A DNA stretch of 30,131 bases from DATAWZ01 sp036266975 (GTDB lineage: Bacteria > Actinomycetota > Thermoleophilia > Solirubrobacterales > Solirubrobacteraceae). Below, piece by piece: positions 16,514 through 24,110 of the stretch. The position numbers were made by a program, and so were the translations under genes. Position 1 is the stretch's first letter. Each line of letters begins with the position of its first letter. The stretch spans positions 1 to 30,131 of the forward strand of contig DATAWZ010000219.1 of NCBI GenBank assembly GCA_036266975.1. Direction: 5' to 3'. Under the pieces are notes generated by a model, which saw only the letters and a list, made by a program, of their open reading frames with translations, did no database searches and was not told the origin of the DNA.

Positions 16514-17782
16514 TCAGAGCGCCGGTGCGTTCTCGTAGCCCTGCAGCGCGTATGCGTTCAGGAACTGCCTTCGCCAGAAGTAGTCCCGATCGACATCCGT
16601 CAGCCCAGCGCGCTCGGTGACCTCCGCCCATTCGCTGACGATCACCGCGATCTGACGGTCGATGATGGCCCGGGCCTCAGCCTCGCCGAGCAGGTAGGTC
16701 GCCGCGACATCGACGCACCCCTGCACCCGGCTGAAGCGAAAGCCGTCGGGGCCGATCGCCATCGCCTGCGCGGCCTCGCCGCCGCTGCGCCCCTGCGGGC
16801 AGATGTCATACGCGGGCGTCAGGCGCAGTTCGGCGCCGTCCCAGAACGCGGCGTGGTTGCGCGCATGGTCGTCGGTGTTGCCCACGAGGATGTTGAAGGT
16901 GATACGCGAGAAGAGCTCCCGCAGGGTTGCCTTGGCGTCGGTGAACCGCTCGCGAACGACCTGCGCCAGGTCTGCATAGCTCGCATAGCGCGCCATCAGC
17001 TCGTCGAGCTCGAGGATCGTGAGCGCGGAGACGAGGGCACGTCGCTCGCTGCTTCCCGCGAGGCGGTCGAACCGCTCGACCAACAGGACGTCGCGGCCAA
17101 GGCTCTTGACGATCTGCACCGGCGCCACATCGAGGCCTGCGCGCCGGGCGAGCTCCATCGCCACAAACTCGCCCTGCACGACGGCGAACGTGTCGCTGGA
17201 GGAGGAGAACTTTGCGATCAGCTTGCGATCGCCGTCCTGTAGCAGCGCCTTCGGGCGCGCGCCCCCCACCGAGCTGCCGTGCAGCAGCGCCAGATCAAGC
17301 GCCGGGGGCAGCGGCAGCCGGCGGTCCACTAGATCAGCTGCCTCAAGCAGTTCTTCCAGCCTGGCGGTGCCGTCATCGCGGCTCACATACGTCGTCGGCG
17401 ACTCCTGAAAATCGAGCGCGCCGATCCGGTCAGACCCCGAGCGCAGCAGGTAGGTGAGCGGATCGAGCACCGCCGGATCAGCATCATCGGCCGCATCGCC
17501 GAGCAGGTGGCGCATGATCACCCGCTGCCCCCACGCGTCCGGGCCCGCGTCCCTGATGCACCCGGCGATGCGCAGGCCATCGAGCGGGACCTGGCGCCCG
17601 GGCTGCAGTGGCAGCTCCGGAAGGTACAGCGGGATTGCGTCCTGACGGGCGAGGAAGCTCCGGCCGTAGTTGAATTCGATCAGATCGCCGACGGCCTCGA
17701 GTCGGCCGGCGACGACGGGCTGGGCGGCGCCGGGCAGCCACACCCACACAAAGCCCTCGCGACGCGCCTCAGAAGTCGTCAC
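16514..17782 (-). CDS. hipA: HipA-family serine/threonine kinase toxin
   Basis: HipA toxins phosphorylate cellular targets, in E. coli glutamyl-tRNA synthetase, and arrest growth. The 422-residue protein has the N-terminal HipA domain (about 10-110). Its SSVGGARPKALL segment (about 170-181) aligns with the E. coli activation/autophosphorylation segment SVAGAQEK. The catalytic loop is NTDDHARNH (302-310, Asp304) and the metal-binding DFG-like motif is LTPAYDICP (Asp326). All key residues are present, so it should be an active kinase. The start is GTG 17782 with AGGGA 9 nt upstream, inside the end of the antitoxin gene (14-nt overlap), so the pair is co-translated. This overlap and order (antitoxin first) match classical hipBA. 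Confidence 0.93.
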   Translation of the reverse strand: MTTSEARREGFVWVWLPGAAQPVVAGRLEAVGDLIEFNYGRSFLARQDAIPLYLPELPLQPGRQVPLDGLRIAGCIRDAGPDAWGQRVIMRHLLGDAADDADPAVLDPLTYLLRSGSDRIGALDFQESPTTYVSRDDGTARLEELLEAADLVDRRLPLPPALDLALLHGSSVGGARPKALLQDGDRKLIAKFSSSSDTFAVVQGEFVAMELARRAGLDVAPVQIVKSLGRDVLLVERFDRLAGSSERRALVSALTILELDELMARYASYADLAQVVRERFTDAKATLRELFSRITFNILVGNTDDHARNHAAFWDGAELRLTPAYDICPQGRSGGEAAQAMAIGPDGFRFSRVQGCVDVAATYLLGEAEARAIIDRQIAVIVSEWAEVTERAGLTDVDRDYFWRRQFLNAYALQGYENAPAL

Positions 17783-18101
17783 GGGCCGGCTCCCTCCGCC
17801 CGCGCACCCGTCCGGGGAGCAGAGCGCTGCGCGCGGCCGTCCGGTCGAGGTCCATCGTCAGCCGCTCGCGATCGCTATGGAACAGCGGTACGCCACTGAG
17901 CGCGGCGACCTCGAACGCCGTGCCCAGCGCCACGCCCAGGTCGCCGCGCTCGATCCGCCGCAGCGTCGGCACCGTGATGCCGGCTCGGTCGGCCAGGTCC
18001 CGTTGCGTCCACCCGCGAGAGCGACGGGCAAGCCGGATCTGCTCGCCGAGCAGACGAGCGGCGTCCTTCACATACGGCGAATGCGGCTTTGCCCGTGCCA
18101 T
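17769..18101 (-). CDS. hipB: HipB-like XRE-family antitoxin
   Basis: The 110-residue product carries a Cro/C1-type helix-turn-helix from about residue 15 to 72. The segment GEQIRLARRSRGWTQRDLADRAGITVPTLRRIERGD contains the recognition helix around TVPTLRRIE. HipB proteins bind operator DNA and HipA and repress their own operon. The C-terminal 35 residues are Arg/Leu-rich and end in PARDDF, which may contact the kinase. The ATG at 18101 has no Shine-Dalgarno. It is preceded by TATATT at 8 nt in an unusually A+T-rich promoter, so the mRNA may be leaderless while hipA uses a ribosome-binding site. Confidence 0.9.
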   Translation of the reverse strand: MARAKPHSPYVKDAARLLGEQIRLARRSRGWTQRDLADRAGITVPTLRRIERGDLGVALGTAFEVAALSGVPLFHSDRERLTMDLDRTAARSALLPGRVRGRREPARDDF

Positions 18102-18109
18102 AGATAGAA

Positions 18110-18139
18110 AATATAGCTTGCTTTATGGCTCCTAGACAA
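18110..18139 (-). promoter_or_regulatory. hipBA promoter (TTGTCT - 18 nt - TATATT)
   Basis: On the minus strand the -35 TTGTCT (18139-18134, four of six to TTGACA) and -10 TATATT (18115-18110, five of six) are 18 nt apart. The -10 lies 8 nt from the hipB ATG. This is among the most A+T-rich segments of the window. Confidence 0.55.
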
Positions 18140-18154
18140 ACTGTGCTTTGCTTT
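18117..18154. promoter_or_regulatory. direct repeat pair in the hipBA promoter, candidate HipB operator
   Basis: GCTTGCTTT (18116-18124) and GCTTTGCTTT (18145-18154) on the + strand are near-identical and about 30 bp apart, roughly three helical turns. They flank the -35 element, which suits an autorepressor. E. coli HipB operators are inverted repeats, so this is only a candidate. Confidence 0.35.
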
Positions 18155-18214
18155 CCGCGGTCAGCTTATGCCGAGGGCAGCGCTCTGTCACGGCCGGCTT
18201 GGTAACGGTCGCTC

Positions 18215-18397
18215 CTAGCGTTGCATGTCCTCGTCGGCAACGTCCTGCGCCGGCCATGCCCACGCCTTGATCGGCCAGCCGTCCTCGGTCGGCATGACGC
18301 GCGGCGCGCGCACGAGCGCGGTCCAGGCGAGCATTGCCCCTCGGTCGTCGGGGTCGCGCAGCAACGTCAGGATGAGGTGCGCGACGAAGTCGGCCAA
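18215..18397 (-). CDS. small hypothetical protein upstream of hipB, possibly frameshifted
   Basis: A 60-codon frame from TTG 18397 reads like real protein: LADFVAHLILTLLRDPDD, then APRVMPTEDGWPIKAWAW, ending DVADEDMQR. The frame stays open upstream across a GACGCC triplet-pair repeat to a TGA at about 18440. A GTG just before that, in another frame, starts VTEQRPV. A slip in the repeat could have separated a longer N-terminus. I do not recognise the family. It is 113 nt upstream of hipB on the same strand. Confidence is low because of the weak start codon and small size. Confidence 0.35.
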   Translation of the reverse strand: MADFVAHLILTLLRDPDDRGAMLAWTALVRAPRVMPTEDGWPIKAWAWPAQDVADEDMQR

Positions 18398-18760
18398 CTG
18401 AAGTCCGGCGTCGGCGTCGGCGTCCGACCGGCCGCTGTTCAGTCACGATCGCGTTGCCACGAAGGCGATCGCCGCCGCTACGACGACTCGCGCGATCGGA
18501 ATGGCGACGCTGCACTCGTCCGGCGGGACCCGCCCGGGTCGTCGCAGATCGCACGGCCGCAGTTCGCCTCGCGTTCGAATCGGACGACCGGAGCATCGCC
18601 ATAGCAGTGCCCAGTCGGGCGAGCTCGACGGCGAATGCGATGTCTCGCGCGCGAGGGCTATCGTTCCCGGCGCGGCTCCGCCCTGCCTGCCGTCCCGCCC
18701 GCGTGTGTCCCTGACCCGTCGGCCCTGGAACACCCGGTCAGATGCCCTCCACCGGGCCCT
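18398..18760. other. gene-poor stretch between small ORF and SRPBCC gene
   Basis: About 360 bp with overlapping open frames on both strands but no recognisable motif or start signal. A minus-strand frame near 18600-18650 (RARDIAFAVELARLGTA) has protein-like composition and may be a remnant. Nothing can be called. Confidence 0.35.
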
Positions 18761-19246
18761 TTAGACGGCCTGGCGGCGCCGGCGCTCGGCGGCCTGCACG
18801 CGCAGCTGCTCGTACTCGACCTGGCGCTTGAGCTGGGCCAGGCTGCGGCGCAGGTTGCGCTGGACCATCGGCGCGGCGACGTGCTCGGCGATCCACGCGC
18901 CCAGGCCGGCGCCGGCCACGCCGTAGGAGAGGCGGAACTCGACCGTCGTGCGCTCGCCCGGCCGGTCGCGCGCACGCCAGCGGCCGCGCTGGTCAAGTCC
19001 GGTCACCGACGTCCACGCCAGGTCGCGGTTGTGGTCGTACTCGACGATCTCGATCAGCCCGCCGATGTCGGCCGATCCGACCCGCATCAACATCCGGTAG
19101 CGCGCGCCCAGCCCGCGGTCGGGCTCGCCCACGACCTCCCAGCGCGTGACCCCGGCCAGGAAGTGCAGCGCCCGGCCCGGGTCGGTCAGGTACGCCCACA
19201 CCGCCGGGCGCGGCGCGGCGATCTCGACCTCGGCCTGGAGCCTCAT
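18761..19246 (-). CDS. SRPBCC (START-like/polyketide cyclase) family protein
   Basis: The 161-residue protein has the helix-grip layout: the first strand and helix are AEVEIAAPRPAVWAYLTDPG (5-24), then LAGVTRWEVVGEP, a central sheet, and a long C-terminal helix (about 115-160, AHVAAPMVQRNLRRSLAQLKRQ). Such proteins bind hydrophobic ligands such as lipids or polyketides in a deep cavity. No catalytic residues can be assigned. The C-terminal extension is highly charged. Its ATG overlaps the stop of the preceding acyltransferase gene (ATGA), so the two are translationally coupled. This points to a shared lipid-related task with the acyltransferase and the SCP2/hydrolase fusion upstream. Confidence 0.85.
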   Translation of the reverse strand: MRLQAEVEIAAPRPAVWAYLTDPGRALHFLAGVTRWEVVGEPDRGLGARYRMLMRVGSADIGGLIEIVEYDHNRDLAWTSVTGLDQRGRWRARDRPGERTTVEFRLSYGVAGAGLGAWIAEHVAAPMVQRNLRRSLAQLKRQVEYEQLRVQAAERRRRQAV

Positions 19247-20193
19247 CCGAGCACCGGCAGCCGGCGCTCGGCGGCGAGCGCATTGAGGGTCTCCTGCATG
19301 AGCCGCAGGATGTGGTCGTAGATCTCCTGGACGTCGGGGTCCGGACCGAACTCGGCGTGCAGGTCGATCGGCGCGAGCACCTCGATGGTGATCTTCGCGG
19401 GCAGCGGCAGATGGCCGAGCAGATCGCCGACGTTCAGGCCCCAGGGGACGGCGAGCGAGATCGGCAGCACCTTCAGGCGCAGCATCCGGTCGAGCATCAG
19501 CCGCCGGGCCAGGCCCTCCCCGCGCGAGAGGAACAGCGCGGTCTCCTGGCCGCCCACCGCGACGACCGGGACGATCGGCACGCCCTGCTCGAGGGCCAGG
19601 CGGATGAAGCCCTGCCGCCCGCCGAAGCCGACGCGGTGGCGCTCCCAGCTCGGGCGGTGCACCTCATAGTCCCCGCCCGGGTAGACGAGCACGGCGGCCC
19701 CCGACTTCAGCGCGGTACGGGCGTTCTCCGGCGAGGCGGCCACGGTCCCGTAGCGACGCAGCGGCGCCAGGAACGGCATCGAGACGACCAGGTTGTGGGC
19801 GAGCTGGTAGAAGGCGCGCTCGACCCCGAAGTGGGCCGCGAAGGCCAGCGTGAGGACCTGGGTGTCGGGCGAGACGTTGCCGCCGGAGTGGTTGCCGACC
19901 AGCAGGACCGGTCCCTCCTCGGGCACGTTGGCCAGGCCGCGTACCTCGCCGCGGAACCAGAGCGTGGCCAGCAGCCACAGCCAGGGCAGGTTGTCGCGGA
20001 TGTAGTCCGGGTCCCGCTCGTCGAGGTCGGCCGCGGGGATGCGGCTCGCCGCCGCGCGGCCGATTGTCCGGGCCACTCGGCGGATGACGTTGCCCGATCC
20101 CTCGCCGTCGCCGTCGGCCGGCGCCGCCCGCAGCCGCACCTCGCCACCGTGGCCGTTGCGGGAGGGGTTTGTGAAACGGACGGTCTCGCTCAT
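19243..20193 (-). CDS. PlsC/MGAT-like acyltransferase
   Basis: The 316-residue product belongs to the lysophospholipid acyltransferase superfamily, nearest in style to the MGAT/DGAT-like branch. The catalytic His lies in GNHSGGNVSPD (about 107-117), with a longer spacing to Asp than the standard HX4D. VLVYPGGDYEVHRPSW (about 165-180) replaces the FPEGTRS block, and GVPIVPVVAVGGQE (about 205-218) is block IV. It would transfer an acyl chain from acyl-CoA or acyl-ACP to a glycerolipid, sterol or alcohol. The polar N-terminus (1-35) is followed by amphipathic segments (LPWLWLLATLWFRGEVRGL). TAGGCT 6 nt before the ATG marks a leaderless promoter. The gene overlaps the SRPBCC gene and follows the SCP2/hydrolase fusion by 54 nt. 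Confidence 0.88.
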   Translation of the reverse strand: MSETVRFTNPSRNGHGGEVRLRAAPADGDGEGSGNVIRRVARTIGRAAASRIPAADLDERDPDYIRDNLPWLWLLATLWFRGEVRGLANVPEEGPVLLVGNHSGGNVSPDTQVLTLAFAAHFGVERAFYQLAHNLVVSMPFLAPLRRYGTVAASPENARTALKSGAAVLVYPGGDYEVHRPSWERHRVGFGGRQGFIRLALEQGVPIVPVVAVGGQETALFLSRGEGLARRLMLDRMLRLKVLPISLAVPWGLNVGDLLGHLPLPAKITIEVLAPIDLHAEFGPDPDVQEIYDHILRLMQETLNALAAERRLPVLG

Positions 20194-20199
20194 CGGCTC

Positions 20200-20205
20200 A
20201 GCCTA
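20200..20205 (-). promoter_or_regulatory. -10 box of the acyltransferase gene, leaderless type (TAGGCT)
   Basis: On the minus strand TAGGCT is 6 nt before the ATG at 20193, in the 54-nt gap after the hydrolase stop. It suggests an internal promoter for the acyltransferase-SRPBCC pair. Confidence 0.45.
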
Positions 20206-20247
20206 CGGGCCGTCCCGGGTGCCGGCAAGCGGGACCGGTCGGCGCGG

Positions 20248-21495
20248 TCAGGCGGCATCCACGTCCGCCCACGGGCTCGGCGCGTCGGTGAGCGCGTCGG
20301 CATGGGCGAAGAACCGGCGCAGCAGGCCATTGGTCTGCTCCGGGCGCTCGACCTGGGGGATGTGGCCGCAGTTCTCGAGGATGATCTGCTCGGCGCGCGG
20401 CAGCCACTGAGCCACGTGGCGCGCGAACGCGGCCGGGACCAGCGGATCGTGCGTCCCCCACAGGAACAGCGCCGGCACGCTCAGCTCGGCCAGGCGCGGA
20501 TAGAAGCCGTGGCGGCCGAACGGGGGCGTCAGGTAGATGTTGCGCGCCGCGCTCAGGAACGCATAGCGCGCGCCGGCCGAGTCGTAGATCCGCCGAAACT
20601 CGTCGACGGCGATGTCGCCGATCGCTGGGTCGACGCGGTCACGGTCGGCCACCATGTCCCAGAACTGGCCGGCGACGAGCGCCCGGTGCACGCGGTGCGG
20701 CAGCACGCCGAACTCAGGCCGGGCCAGGCGCACCATCGGCCACAGCTCGCGCCGCACGAACGCCAGCGCCGGGCACAGCAGCCCGACCGCCCCGATCCGG
20801 CGCGGCTCCTCGAGCGCGATCTCGATGGAGATGTGGCCGCCCATCGAGTTCCCGACCAGGTGCGCGCGGCGGATCCCCACCTCGTCCATCCAGTCGAGCA
20901 CCCGAGCCGCAAACCAGCGCGGCGTGTAGGGCGCGGTGGCGGGCTTGGAGGAGCTGCCGAAGCCCGGTAGGTCGAGGGCATGGACCCGGTAGTGGGCCGA
21001 CAGGGCCGCGGCGGTGTCCACGAAGGAGGCCTTGGTGGCGCCCAGGCCGTGCAGCAGGATGACGTCGCGCCCGCTGCCCATCGTCAACGTCGAGATGCGC
21101 AGGCGGCCGACCGGCACGTCGTAGATGCGCGCGAAGGGCTGACCGCCGTCCAGGCGCCGGAAGCGGCCTTCGAAGCCCATGGCCAGGTCCAGGTTGCCGC
21201 GAGCGGTGAGCTGGCGGTTGGTGAACGCCTGCACGCCGGTGATCTCCGAGCGGTGCAGGCGCAGCCAGGTGACCGAGTCGGTGGTGATCACGCAGTCCGG
21301 CCGGCGGTGCCCGCAGCCGGGCTGCACCCGGGCGCCGTGGTGGTCGGCGGTCACCTCCCAGGTCACGCCGATGTCGGCGAGCTTGATGCGATAGACCGCG
21401 TGAAACCCGGGCTCGCCCCCCAGGTAGCGGTCCGGCAGAGTGCGAAAAGCCGCCTCGGCGTAGCCCCGTCGCCGGGCCCGGACATCCGTTTCCAT
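20248..21495 (-). CDS. SCP2 sterol-carrier domain fused to alpha/beta hydrolase
   Basis: The 415-residue protein joins two domains. Residues 1-115 resemble an SCP2 lipid-transfer domain: FHAVYRIKLADIGVTWEV, PDCVITTDSVTWLRL, and RQLTARGNLDLAMGFEGRF. Residues about 120-400 are an alpha/beta hydrolase with oxyanion HG in LLHGLGATKASF, nucleophile Ser217 in VGNSMGGH, Asp350 in WGTHDPLVP and His378 in NCGHIPQVE. The triad is complete. The fusion suggests a hydrolase that receives a sterol-like or fatty-acyl substrate from its own carrier domain. The ATG at 21495 is preceded by TACGCT at 6 nt; the intervening AGGGGG is too close to act as a ribosome-binding site. The acyltransferase and SRPBCC genes follow on the same strand. 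Confidence 0.88.
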   Translation of the reverse strand: METDVRARRRGYAEAAFRTLPDRYLGGEPGFHAVYRIKLADIGVTWEVTADHHGARVQPGCGHRRPDCVITTDSVTWLRLHRSEITGVQAFTNRQLTARGNLDLAMGFEGRFRRLDGGQPFARIYDVPVGRLRISTLTMGSGRDVILLHGLGATKASFVDTAAALSAHYRVHALDLPGFGSSSKPATAPYTPRWFAARVLDWMDEVGIRRAHLVGNSMGGHISIEIALEEPRRIGAVGLLCPALAFVRRELWPMVRLARPEFGVLPHRVHRALVAGQFWDMVADRDRVDPAIGDIAVDEFRRIYDSAGARYAFLSAARNIYLTPPFGRHGFYPRLAELSVPALFLWGTHDPLVPAAFARHVAQWLPRAEQIILENCGHIPQVERPEQTNGLLRRFFAHADALTDAPSPWADVDAA

Positions 21496-21501
21496 CCCCC
21501 T

Positions 21502-21507
21502 AGCGTA
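21502..21507 (-). promoter_or_regulatory. -10 box of the SCP2/hydrolase gene, leaderless type (TACGCT)
   Basis: On the minus strand TACGCT is separated from the ATG at 21495 by six bases (AGGGGG). It lies in the 74-bp gap after the phosphoesterase stop. Confidence 0.45.
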
Positions 21508-21569
21508 CCGGCCGCGGATGCGACCGGTACGCAGGAAGACCGCTCTTTGGCGCGATCCGGCGGGGGCGC

Positions 21570-24110
21570 TCAGATGAGCGCGATGCCCGTCGGCTCGTCG
21601 CTGAGCCCGAGGTTGACGGTCTCGACGACCGCGTTCGTGGACGGATCGATCACCGAGACGGTGCTCGCGGTGTTGTTGGCCACCCAGACGTACGGGCTGC
21701 CGGCGATGATGCCGGTCGGGATGTGCCCGACCGAGATCGTCGCCTCGACCCGCTGACGGCGCAGGTCGATGGCCGACACCGTGTCGTTGTCCGCGTTGGT
21801 CACGTAGGCGGTCGTCCCGTCGGCGGTGATCGCGATGTTCCAGGGCATCACGCCGATGCGGACCTCGCCGAGCCGCTCCCGGCCGGCCGAGTCCAGGATG
21901 ACCACCACGTCGCTGTGCGGCACGGCGACGCACAGCATCTCCCCGTTCGGGCTCATCGCCACGCCGTGGGCCCGGCCGAGGGCCTGCCAGGTCGCGCGCA
22001 CGCGCCCGCGGGCCGCGTCCAGGACGTAGAGGGCGTCTCGGCAGGTCACGAACAGCGTCGAGCCATCGGGGCTGACCGCGACCACCTGCGGCGCCAGGCC
22101 GACGGTGAATGTGGCGGCGAGCGTGTTGCTGGCCACCTCGATCACCGACACGGTGTTGCACCCGCCCGGGCCCGGCGACGGGCTCGCGCCGGTGTCCGGC
22201 CCGGTGTTGGCCACGTACATCTTCGACCCGTCGGGCGAGGCGGTCACCCCGTGGGGATACAGGCCGACGGTGATGTTGGTGGTGATCGTGTTGGTGGCCG
22301 TGTCGATGACCCCGACCGTGTTCGTCCCGGAGTTGGCGACGTACACCGCGCTGCCGTCGGGGGTCGCGGCGATCCCGAACGGGTTCGTCACGCCCTCGAT
22401 GGCCGACTCGAGGGCGTAGGTCTGGGCGTTGATGACCGCGACGTTGCCGCCCACCAGGCCGGACACGTACGCGTAGCCGCCGGAGCTCGCCGTCACCGCC
22501 CGGCCGGACACCGCGGCGAGCATCCCCGGGAAGACCGTGTCCGACGTCCCGTTCGGGAAGTCACCCCGGTGCGTGGTGCGGGTCTCCTCCAGGCGGCTCG
22601 CGGTGAGCGGCAGCGGCCCGGCGGTCGCCGGATCGCGCGTCACGCGCAGCCCCGAGAGCGTCACGCCGCCGAGCCAGCCGGGCGGCGAGGGAGCCGGCCG
22701 GCTGGTCTCCTGCACCGGCGCGGTCTGGCTGGCCGGGGGCTCGGTCGCGGCGGGCAGGCTGGCCACCTCCTGCTCGGCCTGGATGAGCGAGGGCATCGTC
22801 GGCGGCAGCTCGGGGAACGGCCGGCCTGCGGTGAAGCCGAGCGCCGAGGTCAGATCGCCGAACGTCTGCCGGCGCCACGCGGTGATGTTGGGCTCGGTCA
22901 CCCCGGTCACCTGCTCGAGCAGCTGCAGCACCGAGGTGTGATCGAAGCTCTCGCTGGCCACCCAGCCGCCCACCGTCCAGGGCGAGACCAGGATGCACGG
23001 GACGCGGATCCCGCCGCCGATCGGAGCGCCGTCGATGAACTCCAGCGCCGTGCCCGTCGGCGGCGTCGGCGGCGGCACGTGGTCGAAGAGGCCGTCGTTC
23101 TCGTCGTAGTTGACGATGAACAGCGTCTTGGACCACAGCTCCTCGTTGGCCGCGACCGCCTCGAGCTTGCTGGCCACGAAGTCCGCGCCGGCGGCGGGGA
23201 TGTACGCGGGGTGCTCGCTCTGCCCGGAGGTGGGGATGATCCAGGAGACGGTCGGCAGCTTGCCGGTGGCGCAGTCGATCTCGAACTGATCGTGCGCGGT
23301 GATCGTCAGTGCACCCTCGTACAGCGTGGATCCCGGCTCCGCATTCTGGTAGGCGGCGAACCACTCGAGCACGTTGGTGCCGTAGTCGTCCTCCTGCTGG
23401 TAGACGCGCCAGCTCACGCCCGCCTCGGTGAGGCGCTCGGGGTAGCTCGTCCACGTGTAGGGGGTGGGGACGACGTTGCTGATGATCGGGCCGCCGCTGG
23501 TGCCCTCGGGATCGATGTTGGCCGACATCAGGTACAGCCGGTTGGGCCAGGTCGGGCCGAGTACCGAGCAGTGATAGCCGTCGCAGATGGTGAAGTTCTC
23601 GGCGAGCGTGAAGTGGAACGGAATATCCGAGCGTTCGTAGTAGCCCATCGTGTACCAGCCGTGCGCGAGGCCGTCGGCGGCGAGGTGCGCGGGCAGCCAG
23701 TCGTTCATCAGGCCGTTGTTCCACGCCTGGTGCTGCACGGTCCAGGCGTGCGAGGTCGAGGGAATCGCCTGCGAGCTCGTCGTCGTCGTGTCCAGGTGGA
23801 AAGGCAGCAGGTAGCCGTCGGGGTTGTTGCTGACCGGATCGGGCTGGTAGAAGATCGACTGCCCGCCCGACTGGACGATCGCGTTCGGGTCGCCGAAGCC
23901 GCGCACCCCGGCGAGCGTTCCGAAGTAATGGTCGAACGATCGGTTCTCCTGCATGAGGATGACGACGTGCTCGATGTCCCGCACCGAGCCGGACCTCGGC
24001 CCGGCGGCGAGTGCCGACTGCAGTGCCGGCGGGAGCATCGTGGTCGCCAGTGCGCTTCCGGCGGCGCCGGCGGCAGAGGTGAGCAGTCGTCGACGAGTGA
24101 TCTCGGGCAT
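21570..24110 (-). CDS. Tat-exported phospholipase C-type phosphoesterase fused to a YVTN beta-propeller
   Basis: The 846-residue protein starts with a twin-arginine signal (ITRRRLLTSAAGAAGSALA, about 4-22), so it is exported folded. Residues about 42-430 form a PF04185-type phosphoesterase (phospholipase C/acid phosphatase). Motifs are ENRSFDHYFGTL (55-66), FTICDGYHCSVLGPTWPNR, and NYDENDGLFDHVPPP, which supply metal ligands. A Pro/Ser-rich linker follows (about 460-500). The C-terminal part (about 535-846) holds seven YVTN-type blades (PDGSAVYVANSGTNTVGVID and similar), enough for a closed propeller. The ATG at 24110 is chosen because the Tat signal starts there; GAGAGAGG lies about 10 nt upstream. 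An in-frame start at 24194 is rejected. It may release phosphate from extracellular phosphoesters. It is divergent from cysS. Confidence 0.93.
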   Translation of the reverse strand: MPEITRRRLLTSAAGAAGSALATTMLPPALQSALAAGPRSGSVRDIEHVVILMQENRSFDHYFGTLAGVRGFGDPNAIVQSGGQSIFYQPDPVSNNPDGYLLPFHLDTTTTSSQAIPSTSHAWTVQHQAWNNGLMNDWLPAHLAADGLAHGWYTMGYYERSDIPFHFTLAENFTICDGYHCSVLGPTWPNRLYLMSANIDPEGTSGGPIISNVVPTPYTWTSYPERLTEAGVSWRVYQQEDDYGTNVLEWFAAYQNAEPGSTLYEGALTITAHDQFEIDCATGKLPTVSWIIPTSGQSEHPAYIPAAGADFVASKLEAVAANEELWSKTLFIVNYDENDGLFDHVPPPTPPTGTALEFIDGAPIGGGIRVPCILVSPWTVGGWVASESFDHTSVLQLLEQVTGVTEPNITAWRRQTFGDLTSALGFTAGRPFPELPPTMPSLIQAEQEVASLPAATEPPASQTAPVQETSRPAPSPPGWLGGVTLSGLRVTRDPATAGPLPLTASRLEETRTTHRGDFPNGTSDTVFPGMLAAVSGRAVTASSGGYAYVSGLVGGNVAVINAQTYALESAIEGVTNPFGIAATPDGSAVYVANSGTNTVGVIDTATNTITTNITVGLYPHGVTASPDGSKMYVANTGPDTGASPSPGPGGCNTVSVIEVASNTLAATFTVGLAPQVVAVSPDGSTLFVTCRDALYVLDAARGRVRATWQALGRAHGVAMSPNGEMLCVAVPHSDVVVILDSAGRERLGEVRIGVMPWNIAITADGTTAYVTNADNDTVSAIDLRRQRVEATISVGHIPTGIIAGSPYVWVANNTASTVSVIDPSTNAVVETVNLGLSDEPTGIALI

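Noticed and set aside
18571..18590. GTTCGAATC word resembling a tRNA T-loop
   Set aside because: Flanking bases cannot form the T-stem and no acceptor, D or anticodon arms are present.
18132..18602. 156-codon minus-strand frame
   Set aside because: Arg-rich composition and no motif; a shorter frame in the same interval is more protein-like.
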